DNA of 64,000 nucleotides from Bifidobacterium breve (GTDB taxonomy: Bacteria; Actinomycetota; Acidimicrobiia; Acidimicrobiales; Ilumatobacteraceae), in NCBI GenBank assembly GCA_945886445.1, contig CAMCZG010000002.1, positions 23,147 through 87,146 on the forward strand, in the 5' to 3' direction. Position 1 is the first letter of the stretch. Each line of letters opens with the position of its first letter. The notes under the pieces are model-generated. The model was given only the letters and a program-made list of their open reading frames with translations, searched no databases and had not been told where the DNA came from. A program made the translations under genes and the position numbers. This document shows positions 27,951 to 36,895 of the stretch, piece by piece.

Positions 27951-28745
27951 TTACTGCACTTTAAACAATGTATCGAAGCGTGCTTCGATGGTTTTGTCGG
28001 CTCCAATGTTGAGTTGACTCCAGCGACTTTGTTCTATTTTCGTTAGAGCACTCAACGGCATCAGCCCGACGAGTTCTGCACGTGCGATGTTGCCGAATTG
28101 AGCAACGATGTCGTATGCCGTGTCCACATTGATGGTGTCTAAATCTGTCAGATTCATGCTGATTTGTGCATGTCCATCTACCAAAAAACTCAATGCGCGC
28201 AGGCCCGGTTGGCGAATGTTCAGCACAATCTCATGTGCAGTTTTCATTGTGGTGTCGGCGAGAAAAATGTTGTAGGCAACTAAAACTTCTCTGACACCTA
28301 CACATATCGCCCCAGCTGTTGGGTGCGCGATGCGCGGCCCAACATCTGGAAAAAGTGACGTCCATGCCGTGCGGCGAATATCGGGAAGCGTGCGTTCTGG
28401 CCCGTAGTAAAAACTGGGAACACCAAGTTCATTTGCGACCCATTGTGCAAATGAATTGCGTTCACGAATTGCTTCGTCGAATGTGGTATCGCCCAGTGGA
28501 ATGAAGGGAACCACATCAACCACTCCGAGGCGTGGGTGTACACCTGCGTGTTCATGAATATTGAGGAGGTCGACGGCGTGCGCGGCAAGGAGCCTGGGGG
28601 CGTGCGTGCCGCGCAGAGTAAATACGCTGCGGTGATGGTCGGGGTCGGAATGAACGTCGAGGAGATCGGCGGCTACAGCTGCGCTCATATTGGCAAGTGT
28701 TTCGGGGCTTTGACCCTCACTGATATTGACGACGCACTCGAGCAC
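27951..28745 (-). CDS. Glutamate formimidoyltransferase
   Basis: 264 aa, matching the formiminotransferase domain of FtcD without the cyclodeaminase part. ECVVNISEG at the N-terminus, the HRSVFTLRG strand, HPRLGVVDVVPFIP and LVAYNIFL are family marks. It transfers the formimino group from formiminoglutamate to tetrahydrofolate in histidine breakdown. No hut genes or cyclodeaminase lie nearby, so it may serve another one-carbon role or work with distant genes. It is divergent from tatA by 49 bp. Confidence 0.85.
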   Translation of the reverse strand: MLECVVNISEGQSPETLANMSAAVAADLLDVHSDPDHHRSVFTLRGTHAPRLLAAHAVDLLNIHEHAGVHPRLGVVDVVPFIPLGDTTFDEAIRERNSFAQWVANELGVPSFYYGPERTLPDIRRTAWTSLFPDVGPRIAHPTAGAICVGVREVLVAYNIFLADTTMKTAHEIVLNIRQPGLRALSFLVDGHAQISMNLTDLDTINVDTAYDIVAQFGNIARAELVGLMPLSALTKIEQSRWSQLNIGADKTIEARFDTLFKVQ

Positions 28746-28794
28746 AGGGTTATTTTTACCTCATCTCCGTGCTGGGCGGTGGTAGGTTAAAGGC

Positions 28795-28971
28795 ATGTTC
28801 GCATTTCTCGAAGGCCCAGAACTCATCATCGTGGCTGTTGTTGTACTCGTTCTTTTTGGCGGCACTCAACTACCGAAGTTTGCAAAGAACCTTGGTCAGG
28901 CACAAAAAGAATTTAAAAAAGGTCTTGCAGACGGCCAATCCGACAAGTCTGGCGATTCCGACTCCAAGTAA
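28795..28971 (+). CDS. tatA: Sec-independent translocase subunit TatA
   Basis: 58 aa, too short for many ORF filters. The translation is an N-terminal helix ELIIVAVVVLVLFGGTQLP followed by the amphipathic helix KFAKNLGQAQKEFKKG and a polar Asp/Ser/Lys tail. This is the TatA plan, with the family FG-x-x-x-LP hinge. TatA forms the pore of the twin-arginine pathway that exports folded proteins. The ATG at 28795 has AAAGG a few bases upstream. The convergent second whiB ends 16 bp downstream. No tatB or tatC is seen in the window. Confidence 0.88.
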   Translation: MFAFLEGPELIIVAVVVLVLFGGTQLPKFAKNLGQAQKEFKKGLADGQSDKSGDSDSK

Positions 28972-28987
28972 TTCGCTTTCGCGTTGC

Positions 28988-29269
28988 TTATGCAGCGCGT
29001 CGTTGAGACTTCAAACGTCGGCGGGCACGTTCACTCATGCCGCCCCACACGCCGTGTTCAATCTGCTCCGACAATGCGTATTCCAAACAATGGTCGCGAA
29101 CGGGGCATGTAGAACAAATCTTGCGTGCCTTGTCGACCCCAACACCATCCGAGGGAAAGAAGACGTCGGGCTCAACAAGGCGGCAATTGCCAAGCGACAT
29201 CCATTCAGTTGAACGATAAGAACCGAGGTTGCCTTGGTTTTCATAGTGCTGGATGTCGGTTGTGGTCAT
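28988..29269 (-). CDS. WhiB-family iron-sulfur transcription factor (copy 2)
   Basis: 93 aa. Cluster cysteines are in GNCRL and KICSTCPVRDHC; the turn is GVWGGMSERARRRLK, followed by a short basic tail. The start at 29269 is chosen because AAAGG lies just upstream and the family begins shortly before the first cysteine; the frame is open to 29470 but that part is not WhiB-like and overlaps the divergent gene at 29393. It is a different paralogue from copy 1, with a different spacing before the cysteine cluster. Confidence 0.92.
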   Translation of the reverse strand: MTTTDIQHYENQGNLGSYRSTEWMSLGNCRLVEPDVFFPSDGVGVDKARKICSTCPVRDHCLEYALSEQIEHGVWGGMSERARRRLKSQRRAA

Positions 29270-29392
29270 GGGGAGCCTTTGCTGGGGGAGAATTTCGGTC
29301 GTACAAGGGTTCTGACGCTGCGGGCTCCTAATAAGTTCCCGAGAGGTCATATGGCCACTCTGCGGTATCCTGATCGCTCCTAGGAGGTTCCC

Positions 29393-29659
29393 GTGTCCGA
29401 TATCAATGCCAGCCCAGAAGCGCCACGCGCACATGCCCGCATCGTGTATCTCGGCCCTGTTGCTCCCCATTGGGAGGTTTACGGCGCCTACGGCGACCAG
29501 GCCCTCATTGACGAATTCCGCACTCGTGTGTTGGCCCGTTTGGTGCTACTTACCCGCGACGACCCACAATTTCGCCGCAATAGCGAGCGCATTGCCCGAG
29601 ATGCTGAGCGTGAACTCATCACCATCGAGTGGGACCTTGGCGATTCCGTCAAGCTCTAA
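29393..29659 (+). CDS. Small protein of unknown function
   Basis: 88 aa, starting at GTG 29393 with a strong AGGAGG immediately upstream, so it is very probably real. It is soluble, without cysteines or membrane segments. Features seen: IVYLGPVAPHWEVYGAYGD near the N-terminus, then a charged helix with many Arg and Asp (RVLARLVLLTRDDPQFRRNSERIARDAERE), ending ITIEWDLGDSVKL. I do not recognise the family. It stands between the divergent whiB and polyphosphate kinase, 67 bp upstream of ppk. Confidence 0.65.
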   Translation: MSDINASPEAPRAHARIVYLGPVAPHWEVYGAYGDQALIDEFRTRVLARLVLLTRDDPQFRRNSERIARDAERELITIEWDLGDSVKL

Positions 29660-29726
29660 ACACTCGTAGTGTGCAAATTACCCGAGTAGCAACTCTGCGT
29701 TCATTTTGTATTCAAGGAAATGACCT

Positions 29727-31814
29727 ATGACGCAACGCGAAAGAACCTACTCTGCTGTAATCGACGAACGCTTTTTCAACCGTGATCTCAGCTGGCTCGC
29801 ATTTAACGAGCGAGTATTGGCGTTGGCGCGAGAAGAAGGAATTCCACTTCTTGAGCGGGTCAAGTTTCTTGCTATTTTTTCTTCGAACCTTGATGAGTTT
29901 TTTCAAGTGCGTGTTGCGGCATTAAAAAATCAAATTGATGCTGGAGCAACACACCGCAGTGCCGATGGCCGCCGACCGCATGAACTCGATCTCGATATCA
30001 GCAACAAAGTTCATCAGTTAGTAGCCGACCAAGAGTCGCTATTGCGCGAACACATTCTGCCGGAACTCAAAAATAATGACATTATTTTGCAGCGCTGGGA
30101 AGATGTATCGGCTGAAGAAAAAGCAATGCTGTCTCGAGAATTTGAGCAGCGTATTTTCCCCATTCTCACCCCACTCGTTGTTGACCCAGCACACCCTTTC
30201 CCCTATGTGTCGGGCCTAGCACTCAGCATCGCGGTCATGCTGCGTGACCCTGTTAATGGCGAGGAACGTTTCGCCCGCCTTAAAGTTCCGCCACTTTTAC
30301 CGCGGCTATTGAAACTCGAAAACTCTCTACATTTCATTCCAATTGAAGAGGTCATCATTGCGCATCTTCCTACGTTGTTTGAAGGGATGGAAGTGAAAAG
30401 TGCAACTACCTTCCGTGTCTCGCGCGATGCCGACCTCGATGTAGACGATGAAGAAGCCGAAGACCTGCTTGAGGCGATAGAAGCCGAATTACGCCGTCGG
30501 CGCTTTGGAAGGGCAGTGCGTCTTGAGGTTCGTGATTCCATTGACGACACAGTTTTAGATCTTCTGGTTGATGAATTTGAAGTGGAAAATCACGATGTCT
30601 ATAAATTCAATCTTCCTCTCGATCTCACCAGCTTGTTTGCAATTAGCGCTTTGCCGGTTCCCGCATTACGCGACACGCCTTGGCCGGCTGTTACTGCGGG
30701 TCGACTAGCGGCGGCAAGTGATCAAGACCGCTCCATCTTCAGCGTTATTCGTGAACGTGACCTCTTAGTGCATCATCCATATGAAAGTTTTGTTACCTCC
30801 ACGCAAGCATTCATTGAAGAAGCGGCAAACGACCCTCGCGTGCAGTCAATTAAAATGACCTTGTATCGCACCTCTGGCGATAGTCCTATTGCTCAGAGTC
30901 TCATTCGTGCAGCAGAGCGTGGTGTGCAAGTGGTGGCGCTTATTGAGCTCAAAGCACGTTTCGATGAGGCAGTGAACGTTACATGGGCCAAGCAACTTGA
31001 ACGTGCAGGAGTGCACGTGATGTATGGAATTGTTGGTTTGAAGACTCACGTGAAGTGTGCGTTAGTCGTACGTGAAGATGGCGACGGGCTACGGCGTTAT
31101 GTTCATTTTGGAACGGGTAACTACAACTCAAAAACCGCAGGGCTCTACGAAGATCTTGCAATTTTTACTTGCAATCCTGAACTCGCCTCTGATGCGTCGC
31201 GCCTTTTCAATCACCTCACTGGCTTCAGCAGAAATGATCATTATCAACATTTGCTGGTTGCACCAAACTATTTGAAATCGGGTCTCATCGACCTCATTCG
31301 CCAAGAAGCACGTGCGGGGCAAAACGGTCATATTCGACTGAAATTGAATTCCCTTGCTGACTCTCAAATGATTGAGGCACTGTATGAAGCAAGTGAAGCA
31401 GGCGTAAAAATTGACATCACTGTGCGTGGAATCTGCGGAATACGGCCAGGCGTACCCGGAATGTCGAGCAACATTACGGTGCGTTCTATTTTGGGAAGGT
31501 ACCTAGAACATTCGCGTATTTACATGTTCGGAAATGGAAATGGACCAGGAGTACCGCGTTGGTATACCGGTTCTGCCGATCTCATGTCACGCAACCTCGA
31601 CCGACGTGTTGAGGCGCTCGTGCCCGTATTGCAGGAAAAGCACCAACAATGGTGCGAAAAAGTGCTTTCCGATCTCAGTAATGTCACTGCGCCACATTTC
31701 GTTCTCAATAACACAGGAAACTGGGCTCGCGAAGGTGACTCTTTTGCTTCGCGAAATGCTCAAGAAGACCTTTATGTATGGGCTAAAAATCAACAAGAGC
31801 GTCGTAACCCATAA
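29727..31814 (+). CDS. ppk: Polyphosphate kinase 1
   Basis: 695 aa, full length for Ppk1. The N-terminal region FFNRDLSWLAFNERVL and NLDEFFQVRVA are diagnostic. The histidine that is phosphorylated lies in VHFGTGNYN, and the second catalytic histidine in LEHSRIYMFGNG. It polymerises the ATP gamma-phosphate into polyphosphate reversibly. It begins a four-gene block with phoU, senX3 and regX3 that ties polyphosphate storage to phosphate sensing. The stop precedes the phoU start by 43 bp. Confidence 0.95.
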   Translation: MTQRERTYSAVIDERFFNRDLSWLAFNERVLALAREEGIPLLERVKFLAIFSSNLDEFFQVRVAALKNQIDAGATHRSADGRRPHELDLDISNKVHQLVADQESLLREHILPELKNNDIILQRWEDVSAEEKAMLSREFEQRIFPILTPLVVDPAHPFPYVSGLALSIAVMLRDPVNGEERFARLKVPPLLPRLLKLENSLHFIPIEEVIIAHLPTLFEGMEVKSATTFRVSRDADLDVDDEEAEDLLEAIEAELRRRRFGRAVRLEVRDSIDDTVLDLLVDEFEVENHDVYKFNLPLDLTSLFAISALPVPALRDTPWPAVTAGRLAAASDQDRSIFSVIRERDLLVHHPYESFVTSTQAFIEEAANDPRVQSIKMTLYRTSGDSPIAQSLIRAAERGVQVVALIELKARFDEAVNVTWAKQLERAGVHVMYGIVGLKTHVKCALVVREDGDGLRRYVHFGTGNYNSKTAGLYEDLAIFTCNPELASDASRLFNHLTGFSRNDHYQHLLVAPNYLKSGLIDLIRQEARAGQNGHIRLKLNSLADSQMIEALYEASEAGVKIDITVRGICGIRPGVPGMSSNITVRSILGRYLEHSRIYMFGNGNGPGVPRWYTGSADLMSRNLDRRVEALVPVLQEKHQQWCEKVLSDLSNVTAPHFVLNNTGNWAREGDSFASRNAQEDLYVWAKNQQERRNP

Positions 31815-31857
31815 GCAGGGTATTCTGTGGGCGACGGGAAATAGAGGAGATTCAGAA

Positions 31858-32601
31858 ATGGAAGAACTGCGTAAAGGTTTTCACCACGAACTAGACGAAG
31901 TTCGACTCTCGCTCGCGCGCCTTGCGGCTTCGGTCATTGAAGCTATTCCTCGTGCAACAAACGTGCTGTTATCTGGAGACCTTGAAGGTGCCGAGTACCT
32001 CATTTTGGCCGATGACGAAATTGACTCACGGTCTGTTGCGCTTGAAGACCGCTGTTATCAACTGCTGGCTCTACAGGCTCCGGTAGCAGGCGATCTACGC
32101 CAACTCATTTCTATTCTTAAAATGGTGGGTGAAATTGAACGCTCTGCCGACCTCACGGTCAACATTGCAAAGGCAGCTCGCCGAATTTATGGTCATGCTC
32201 TCGATCCAAAGTTGCGTGGCATCATCACCAAAATGGGTGAGCAGGCGCAACAACTATTTACTTCTGCTCTGCAATCATTCGAAGAGAATGATGTTGCGAT
32301 TGCAGGAGCAATTGACGACATGGACTCGTATCTCGACAGCTTGCAACGTCAATTTGTGCAGGCAATTTTTGAAAGTCATGCTGCCGGAAACATCGATCTA
32401 CAAGTAGCTGTTCAACTAGCTGTCGTGGCTCGTTTCTACGAACGTATTGGAGACCATGCGGTGAACATTGGCGAACGCGTACTGTTTATTGTGAGTGGAT
32501 GGCGCCCAGAGCATAAAGGCGCTGCTCGTCACGATGCTAAAACAGCTCACGACGATACATACGGTATCCCTCTTCCCAATTCCAACACCTCCGAAGGTTA
32601 G
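31858..32601 (+). CDS. phoU: Phosphate signalling protein PhoU
   Basis: 247 aa, two repeated three-helix bundles. Metal-binding-type acidic helices appear in each half: E-x-x-x-D around LEDRCYQLL ... GEIERSADL and FYERIGDHAVNIGERV. PhoU damps the PhoR/SenX3 response when phosphate is plentiful, working with the Pst transporter. The ATG at 31858 follows GAGGAGA; the in-frame extension back to 31534 lies inside ppk and is not family-like. It is 5 bp before the histidine kinase gene. No pst genes are in the window. Confidence 0.92.
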   Translation: MEELRKGFHHELDEVRLSLARLAASVIEAIPRATNVLLSGDLEGAEYLILADDEIDSRSVALEDRCYQLLALQAPVAGDLRQLISILKMVGEIERSADLTVNIAKAARRIYGHALDPKLRGIITKMGEQAQQLFTSALQSFEENDVAIAGAIDDMDSYLDSLQRQFVQAIFESHAAGNIDLQVAVQLAVVARFYERIGDHAVNIGERVLFIVSGWRPEHKGAARHDAKTAHDDTYGIPLPNSNTSEG

Positions 32602-32606
32602 CTTTT

Positions 32607-33752
32607 ATGCTTGTCGGGGGAATTGCCGTTGGTCTCATTGTGGGCTTCATCGTTTCGCGAATTTTTTTTCTACGTAAATCAACTACCGCTAACACCCAAC
32701 CAATTGTTCCGATAGTTGAAACGGCCCCATCAGAGGCAGAAGTACATGTTGCTGAACTCGATTCAGTATTGAATGCAATTCCACTTGGTGTTGTAGTGAC
32801 CGATGAACAAGGAAATATTATTTTAGGGAATCACGTCGCTGCTGGTGTTGAAATTTCGCGGCATATTGACGTGTTGGTTAATGAAGCCGCAGAACGAATT
32901 ATTAAAAAATCGCGAGAGACCGGTTCGTCGGTGCGTGAAACTCTCGAGTTGTTCGGGCCCCCACCACGAACTCTGGTAATTGAGGCGAGGCCTCTCGAGG
33001 GCTCGAAGTCCATTGCAATTATTGAAGATATTTCGGAACGAACTCGCATCGATGCTGTTCGCACCGACTTTGTGGCAAACATCAGCCATGAACTCAAAAC
33101 TCCAGTAGGAGCACTGTCAATATTGGCCGACACCATTCGTGATGAAGACGACCTGAAAGTCATCCATCGGTTGTCATCAAAGATGGTGAAGGAAGCGAAC
33201 CGTATGGCTAAAACCATCGACGACTTGCTTGAGCTATCGCGCATTGAACTTGATGCCTCTGCTGTTCCAGAGCCAGTCAGTATTTTCTCAGTTATTGCAG
33301 AGTCCATTGACCGCATGGCTTACTTTGCAGCTCAGGCGGGTATCAGCATCGTTTCGCAACTGCCCGAAGCCGATTGTGTTGTAAAAGGCGATCGGCTCCA
33401 ATTAGTTTCTGCCGTATCGAATCTCATTGATAATGCAGTGAAGTACAGCGAAAAGGGTGACGAAGTCACTGTCCGTGTATCTCCACAAGATGAAACCGTA
33501 GATATTTCGGTGAGTGATGAAGGTATTGGCATACCCCCAAGTGACGTCGACCGCATCTTTGAGCGTTTCTATCGGGTTGACCGCGCCCGCAGCCGCGGCA
33601 CGGGAGGAACGGGGCTTGGGCTCTCTATTGTGCGTCACGTGATGAACAATCATGGTGGTTCGGTGAACGTAACCTCACAAGAAGGTGAAGGTTCAACTTT
33701 CGTGCTCACTCTTTTGCGTCCGAGCGGTAATACTGCAGTGAACAACATATGA
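32607..33752 (+). CDS. senX3: Sensor histidine kinase, SenX3 type
   Basis: 381 aa. One N-terminal membrane helix (GGIAVGLIVGFIVSRIFF), then a PAS-like segment (ELDSVLNAIPLGVVVTDEQGNI), the H-box with H161 in NISHELKTP, N-box NLIDNAVKYS, and G boxes DEGIGIPP and GTGLGLSI. It lacks a large outer sensor domain, as in mycobacterial SenX3, so it probably senses through PhoU/Pst. Its ATGA overlap with regX3 confirms the two-component pair. Confidence 0.92.
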   Translation: MLVGGIAVGLIVGFIVSRIFFLRKSTTANTQPIVPIVETAPSEAEVHVAELDSVLNAIPLGVVVTDEQGNIILGNHVAAGVEISRHIDVLVNEAAERIIKKSRETGSSVRETLELFGPPPRTLVIEARPLEGSKSIAIIEDISERTRIDAVRTDFVANISHELKTPVGALSILADTIRDEDDLKVIHRLSSKMVKEANRMAKTIDDLLELSRIELDASAVPEPVSIFSVIAESIDRMAYFAAQAGISIVSQLPEADCVVKGDRLQLVSAVSNLIDNAVKYSEKGDEVTVRVSPQDETVDISVSDEGIGIPPSDVDRIFERFYRVDRARSRGTGGTGLGLSIVRHVMNNHGGSVNVTSQEGEGSTFVLTLLRPSGNTAVNNI

Positions 33753-34462
33753 ACGCCTCCACCACCTCCCACACTGTTCTCGTCGTTGAAGATGAGGAAT
33801 CTTTTGTAGATGCTCTACTCGTTGGCCTAAAAAAAGAAGGCTTTCGTGTTGAAGTTGCCCGCGATGGCTTGGAAGCGCTCGAAATGTTCGACCGCATCCA
33901 GCCCGACATTATTCTTCTCGATGTGATGTTGCCGAAAGTGTCGGGCATCGATGTATGTCGGCAACTACGCAAAAAATCACAAGTACCAATCATTATGGTC
34001 ACTGCAAAAGCTGCAGAAATCGACACCGTCGTTGGCTTGGAAGTAGGAGCCGACGATTACATCACTAAGCCTTACCGACTTCGTGAACTCGTTGCCCGTA
34101 TGCGCGCCGTGTTACGCCGAGCTCCTCTCGACCATGCTGGTGAACTCACTGAAGGTGCATTGCAGGTAGGTGACATTGCGCTCGACCCGGAACAACATGA
34201 AGTAGTTATCCGTGGTGAAAAAACGGCCTTGCCTCTGAAGGAATTTGAATTGCTGCATCTGCTACTAGCGAATGCTGGGCGAGTACTGCCTCGAGAAACA
34301 CTCATCGACCGCATTTGGGGCAACGACTATGTGGGCGACACCAAAACACTCGACGTACATATCAAACGGTTGCGAGCAAAAATAGAGTCCGACCCTGCGA
34401 ACCCAGCAAAAATCATCACTATTCGCGGTCTTGGCTACAAGTTCGAGCGCATTCGTAACTAA
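33749..34462 (+). CDS. regX3: OmpR-family response regulator, RegX3 type
   Basis: 237 aa. The receiver domain has the acidic pair ED at 14-15, the phosphorylated D58 in ILLDVMLP, the switch Thr in MVTAKA and the Lys in YITKPY. The C-terminal winged-helix has LPLKEFELLHLL and RIWGNDYVGDTKTLDVHIKRLR. It would activate phosphate-starvation genes. Stop of senX3 and start overlap by ATGA. Confidence 0.94.
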   Translation: MNASTTSHTVLVVEDEESFVDALLVGLKKEGFRVEVARDGLEALEMFDRIQPDIILLDVMLPKVSGIDVCRQLRKKSQVPIIMVTAKAAEIDTVVGLEVGADDYITKPYRLRELVARMRAVLRRAPLDHAGELTEGALQVGDIALDPEQHEVVIRGEKTALPLKEFELLHLLLANAGRVLPRETLIDRIWGNDYVGDTKTLDVHIKRLRAKIESDPANPAKIITIRGLGYKFERIRN

Positions 34463-34498
34463 CTACTTGCTGCAACAACGTGTGCCTATCATGGCAGT

Positions 34499-35743
34499 GT
34501 GAGCAACGGTCGTCCATCTAAAAGTGCAGGATCAATTGGGCTTCCTGCTCGACCATTGTTCTTCTCGCTTGCGAGAACCCATGTCCTTATGACCGCAGGC
34601 GAAGCCGCAATGACGGTGGCGCTTGCCAATTCCCTGTTTTTATCAATGAGCCCCGATGCGGCGCGTGGAAAGGTTGTTCTCTTCCTTGCGCTGAGTTTGG
34701 CCCCATTTGCCGTGGTATCGCCGCTCATTGGTCCGGTAATCGACCGCATGAAAGGCGGCAGACGACTTGTTGTATGTCTTGCTGCTGCTGGCAGAGCAAT
34801 TGTGACTTTGCTCATGATTGGACGCATCGATTCGCTCACTCTTTTTCCACTCGCTTTTGCGGCGATGGTGTTGTCAAAAACCTATTCCATTTCCAAATCG
34901 GCACTGGTTCCTACGGTGGTGAAATCAGACTCTGATCTAGTGGAAGCGAATAGCAGGTTGGGTCTGTTAGCTGGTGTTGTGGGCTTTGCTGTGGCTGTTC
35001 CTGCTGGTTTACTGCAACTCATTTCCGATAGTGCCCCGTTGTTTCTTGCAATCGTTTTCTTTATCGGTGCTGTGGTGTCGGCAACACAATTGCCCCGAGG
35101 TGAGCGAGTATCGCAAGCCCCACCAACACAAGCCGAGCGAGATGAACTTCATTCTCCACGGTTGCTTCGCGCCTCGCGCACGATGTGGCTGATGCGAGGT
35201 GTTGTTGGGTTCATGTTTTTCCATCTTGCTTTTTGGTTGCGTGACCAGAAAGCAGGAACATTGTGGTTTGGTTTTGCAGTAGGGCTTTCCACACTTGCAA
35301 CCATGGCGGGTAATGCACTGTCGCCAATGCTGCGTCGTAAGTTGCATGAAGAAACCATGATGTTGTCGGCGCTCTTAGCGCTTACCATTTGCGGCTTTGT
35401 CACCACTTATGTTGGCGGAGTGACAGGAGGCGTTATTTTGGCTGCAACTGTTAACTGCTCAGCGGCTATTTGTCGCCTGGCCTTTGAGTCGGTTGTGCAA
35501 AGCGATGCACCCGATGCAAACCGAGCGCGCGCCTTTGCAGTTTTCGAAACACAAAATCAGCTGGCGTGGGTTCTGGCGGGGTTGCTACCGGTACTTTTTC
35601 GCATACCTGGTGATGTAGGTTTTGCACTTATTGGAATTGCAACAGCATTAGGAATGCTGATTTTTATAATGTGGGGTCGGTTTTCTATTCGCATTCAAGG
35701 CGGGCGAGCCATAGGCCTGGGGCGTCGACCTCGGCGGGGGTAG
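34499..35743 (+). CDS. Major facilitator superfamily transporter
   Basis: 414 aa, about 10-12 membrane helices. An MFS loop 2-3-like motif is seen at PLIGPVIDRMKGGRR between the second and third helices. It resembles drug/proton antiporters of the enterobactin-exporter type, but no substrate can be assigned. Translation begins at GTG 34499. The last 59 bp overlap the convergent metalloprotease gene, an unusually long tail-to-tail overlap; both frames are intact through it. The C-terminal GRRPRRG tail comes from that overlap. Confidence 0.75.
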   Translation: MSNGRPSKSAGSIGLPARPLFFSLARTHVLMTAGEAAMTVALANSLFLSMSPDAARGKVVLFLALSLAPFAVVSPLIGPVIDRMKGGRRLVVCLAAAGRAIVTLLMIGRIDSLTLFPLAFAAMVLSKTYSISKSALVPTVVKSDSDLVEANSRLGLLAGVVGFAVAVPAGLLQLISDSAPLFLAIVFFIGAVVSATQLPRGERVSQAPPTQAERDELHSPRLLRASRTMWLMRGVVGFMFFHLAFWLRDQKAGTLWFGFAVGLSTLATMAGNALSPMLRRKLHEETMMLSALLALTICGFVTTYVGGVTGGVILAATVNCSAAICRLAFESVVQSDAPDANRARAFAVFETQNQLAWVLAGLLPVLFRIPGDVGFALIGIATALGMLIFIMWGRFSIRIQGGRAIGLGRRPRRG

Positions 35744-36884
35744 GAAGAGCCGATTCACGTGAAAGTACACCGAGAAGCGTGTCGGGTGAACTGCGTTCAA
35801 TAACCCCAGCAACAAAACTTTTGCCTCGTGATACCACTGCACGCGTATAACGCACGCCTAAGAGGTGCTCTACGAAAATGTCGGCAGGCGATTCTTCAAT
35901 GCGGCGTCGACGAACGGCTTCTGCAATAGCACCTGCTCCGCCCAAAACTCGTTGAGCCACGGTGTCAACTGTCCAGTCGATAATGCCAACAAGAGTGGCA
36001 AGAAGGGCATCGAGTGCGGGCATCATGGCTTCTTGTTCGGGTGAGATAACAGCCCCAAGCATAATTTCAGGCTGCGAAAAAGCATGTTGAAGCGCAGCCA
36101 TGGGGTTATCGGAGTCGACCTCAAGATGTGTCATGCGCTCAAATGCAGCTGTTGGGTCGGGGCGAAATGCTTTCACATGTTGTTCCACAGACTGCAATAG
36201 CCGACGGCGAATATGCGGAACCTGCAGAACTGCATGTGCAGCAAGTTCGTGAATGAGCACCCACATGCGCATGTCGGCACTTGGCAAACTCCAATTTTCT
36301 GCAAAGGCATCGATGGTGCCAGGAACAAGTAAGACGGTGTTCTCTGGGCTTCGCGGCAACAGCAGATCGTATTGCCCAAAAGCCTTTTGTGCCAGTTGCC
36401 CAATCATGGAGCCCACAGTCATGCCGAGAAGTGAGGGAGCCATCATGCTTGTGAGGTTGCGCATCATCTGCGCCATCGGGTCGGAGTTTTCGAGGTCAAG
36501 GTCGGTATGGGCATCAGCATCAACAGACGACGGCTGGCTGAGGGCAACAGCGAGTTCATTGAAAAGTGGTTGATAAGCATTGAGCGTTGACTGGCACCAT
36601 TGAGATGGAGTGCAGTATTCAAACTTTGCCTGGCTCAACGAGTGTTGTGCTTGGTCGCCAAGCACATCGCCTACATGCATGACGGCAATGGGGATGAGTT
36701 GTTCCATTGCGATGCGAGCAGCAGGGTCAACATTGGGCTGACCACCTTCAGTAGAAGTACCCATGAGCGCGAACTGCTGTGCGATATCCCAATTGAGGGG
36801 GCCTTGACCGGCCATTGCTTTCATCATGTCGCCAAAAAATGGCAACCCGCCAAAGGGGTTATCGCCCATGCTGTTTTCACCCAT
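35685..36884 (-). CDS. DUF2342-type putative zinc metalloprotease
   Basis: 399 aa resembling the actinobacterial DUF2342 'zinc-dependent metalloprotease/hydrolase' family: a Gly/Phe/Met-rich N-terminus (NPFGGLPFFGDMMKAM), the SMIGQLAQKAFGQYDLLLP segment, VPGTIDAF, a VLIHELAAHAVL helix and the end DIFVEHLLGV. The metal-type motif here is H-E-L-A-A-H, one residue longer than canonical HExxH, so zinc binding is uncertain. Function in this family is unknown; related members sit near coenzyme F420 genes. It is divergent from moaE by only 11 bp if moaE starts at 36896. Confidence 0.7.
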   Translation of the reverse strand: MGENSMGDNPFGGLPFFGDMMKAMAGQGPLNWDIAQQFALMGTSTEGGQPNVDPAARIAMEQLIPIAVMHVGDVLGDQAQHSLSQAKFEYCTPSQWCQSTLNAYQPLFNELAVALSQPSSVDADAHTDLDLENSDPMAQMMRNLTSMMAPSLLGMTVGSMIGQLAQKAFGQYDLLLPRSPENTVLLVPGTIDAFAENWSLPSADMRMWVLIHELAAHAVLQVPHIRRRLLQSVEQHVKAFRPDPTAAFERMTHLEVDSDNPMAALQHAFSQPEIMLGAVISPEQEAMMPALDALLATLVGIIDWTVDTVAQRVLGGAGAIAEAVRRRRIEESPADIFVEHLLGVRYTRAVVSRGKSFVAGVIERSSPDTLLGVLSRESALPTPAEVDAPGLWLARLECE

Positions 36885-36895
36885 AGGGCGATGTT

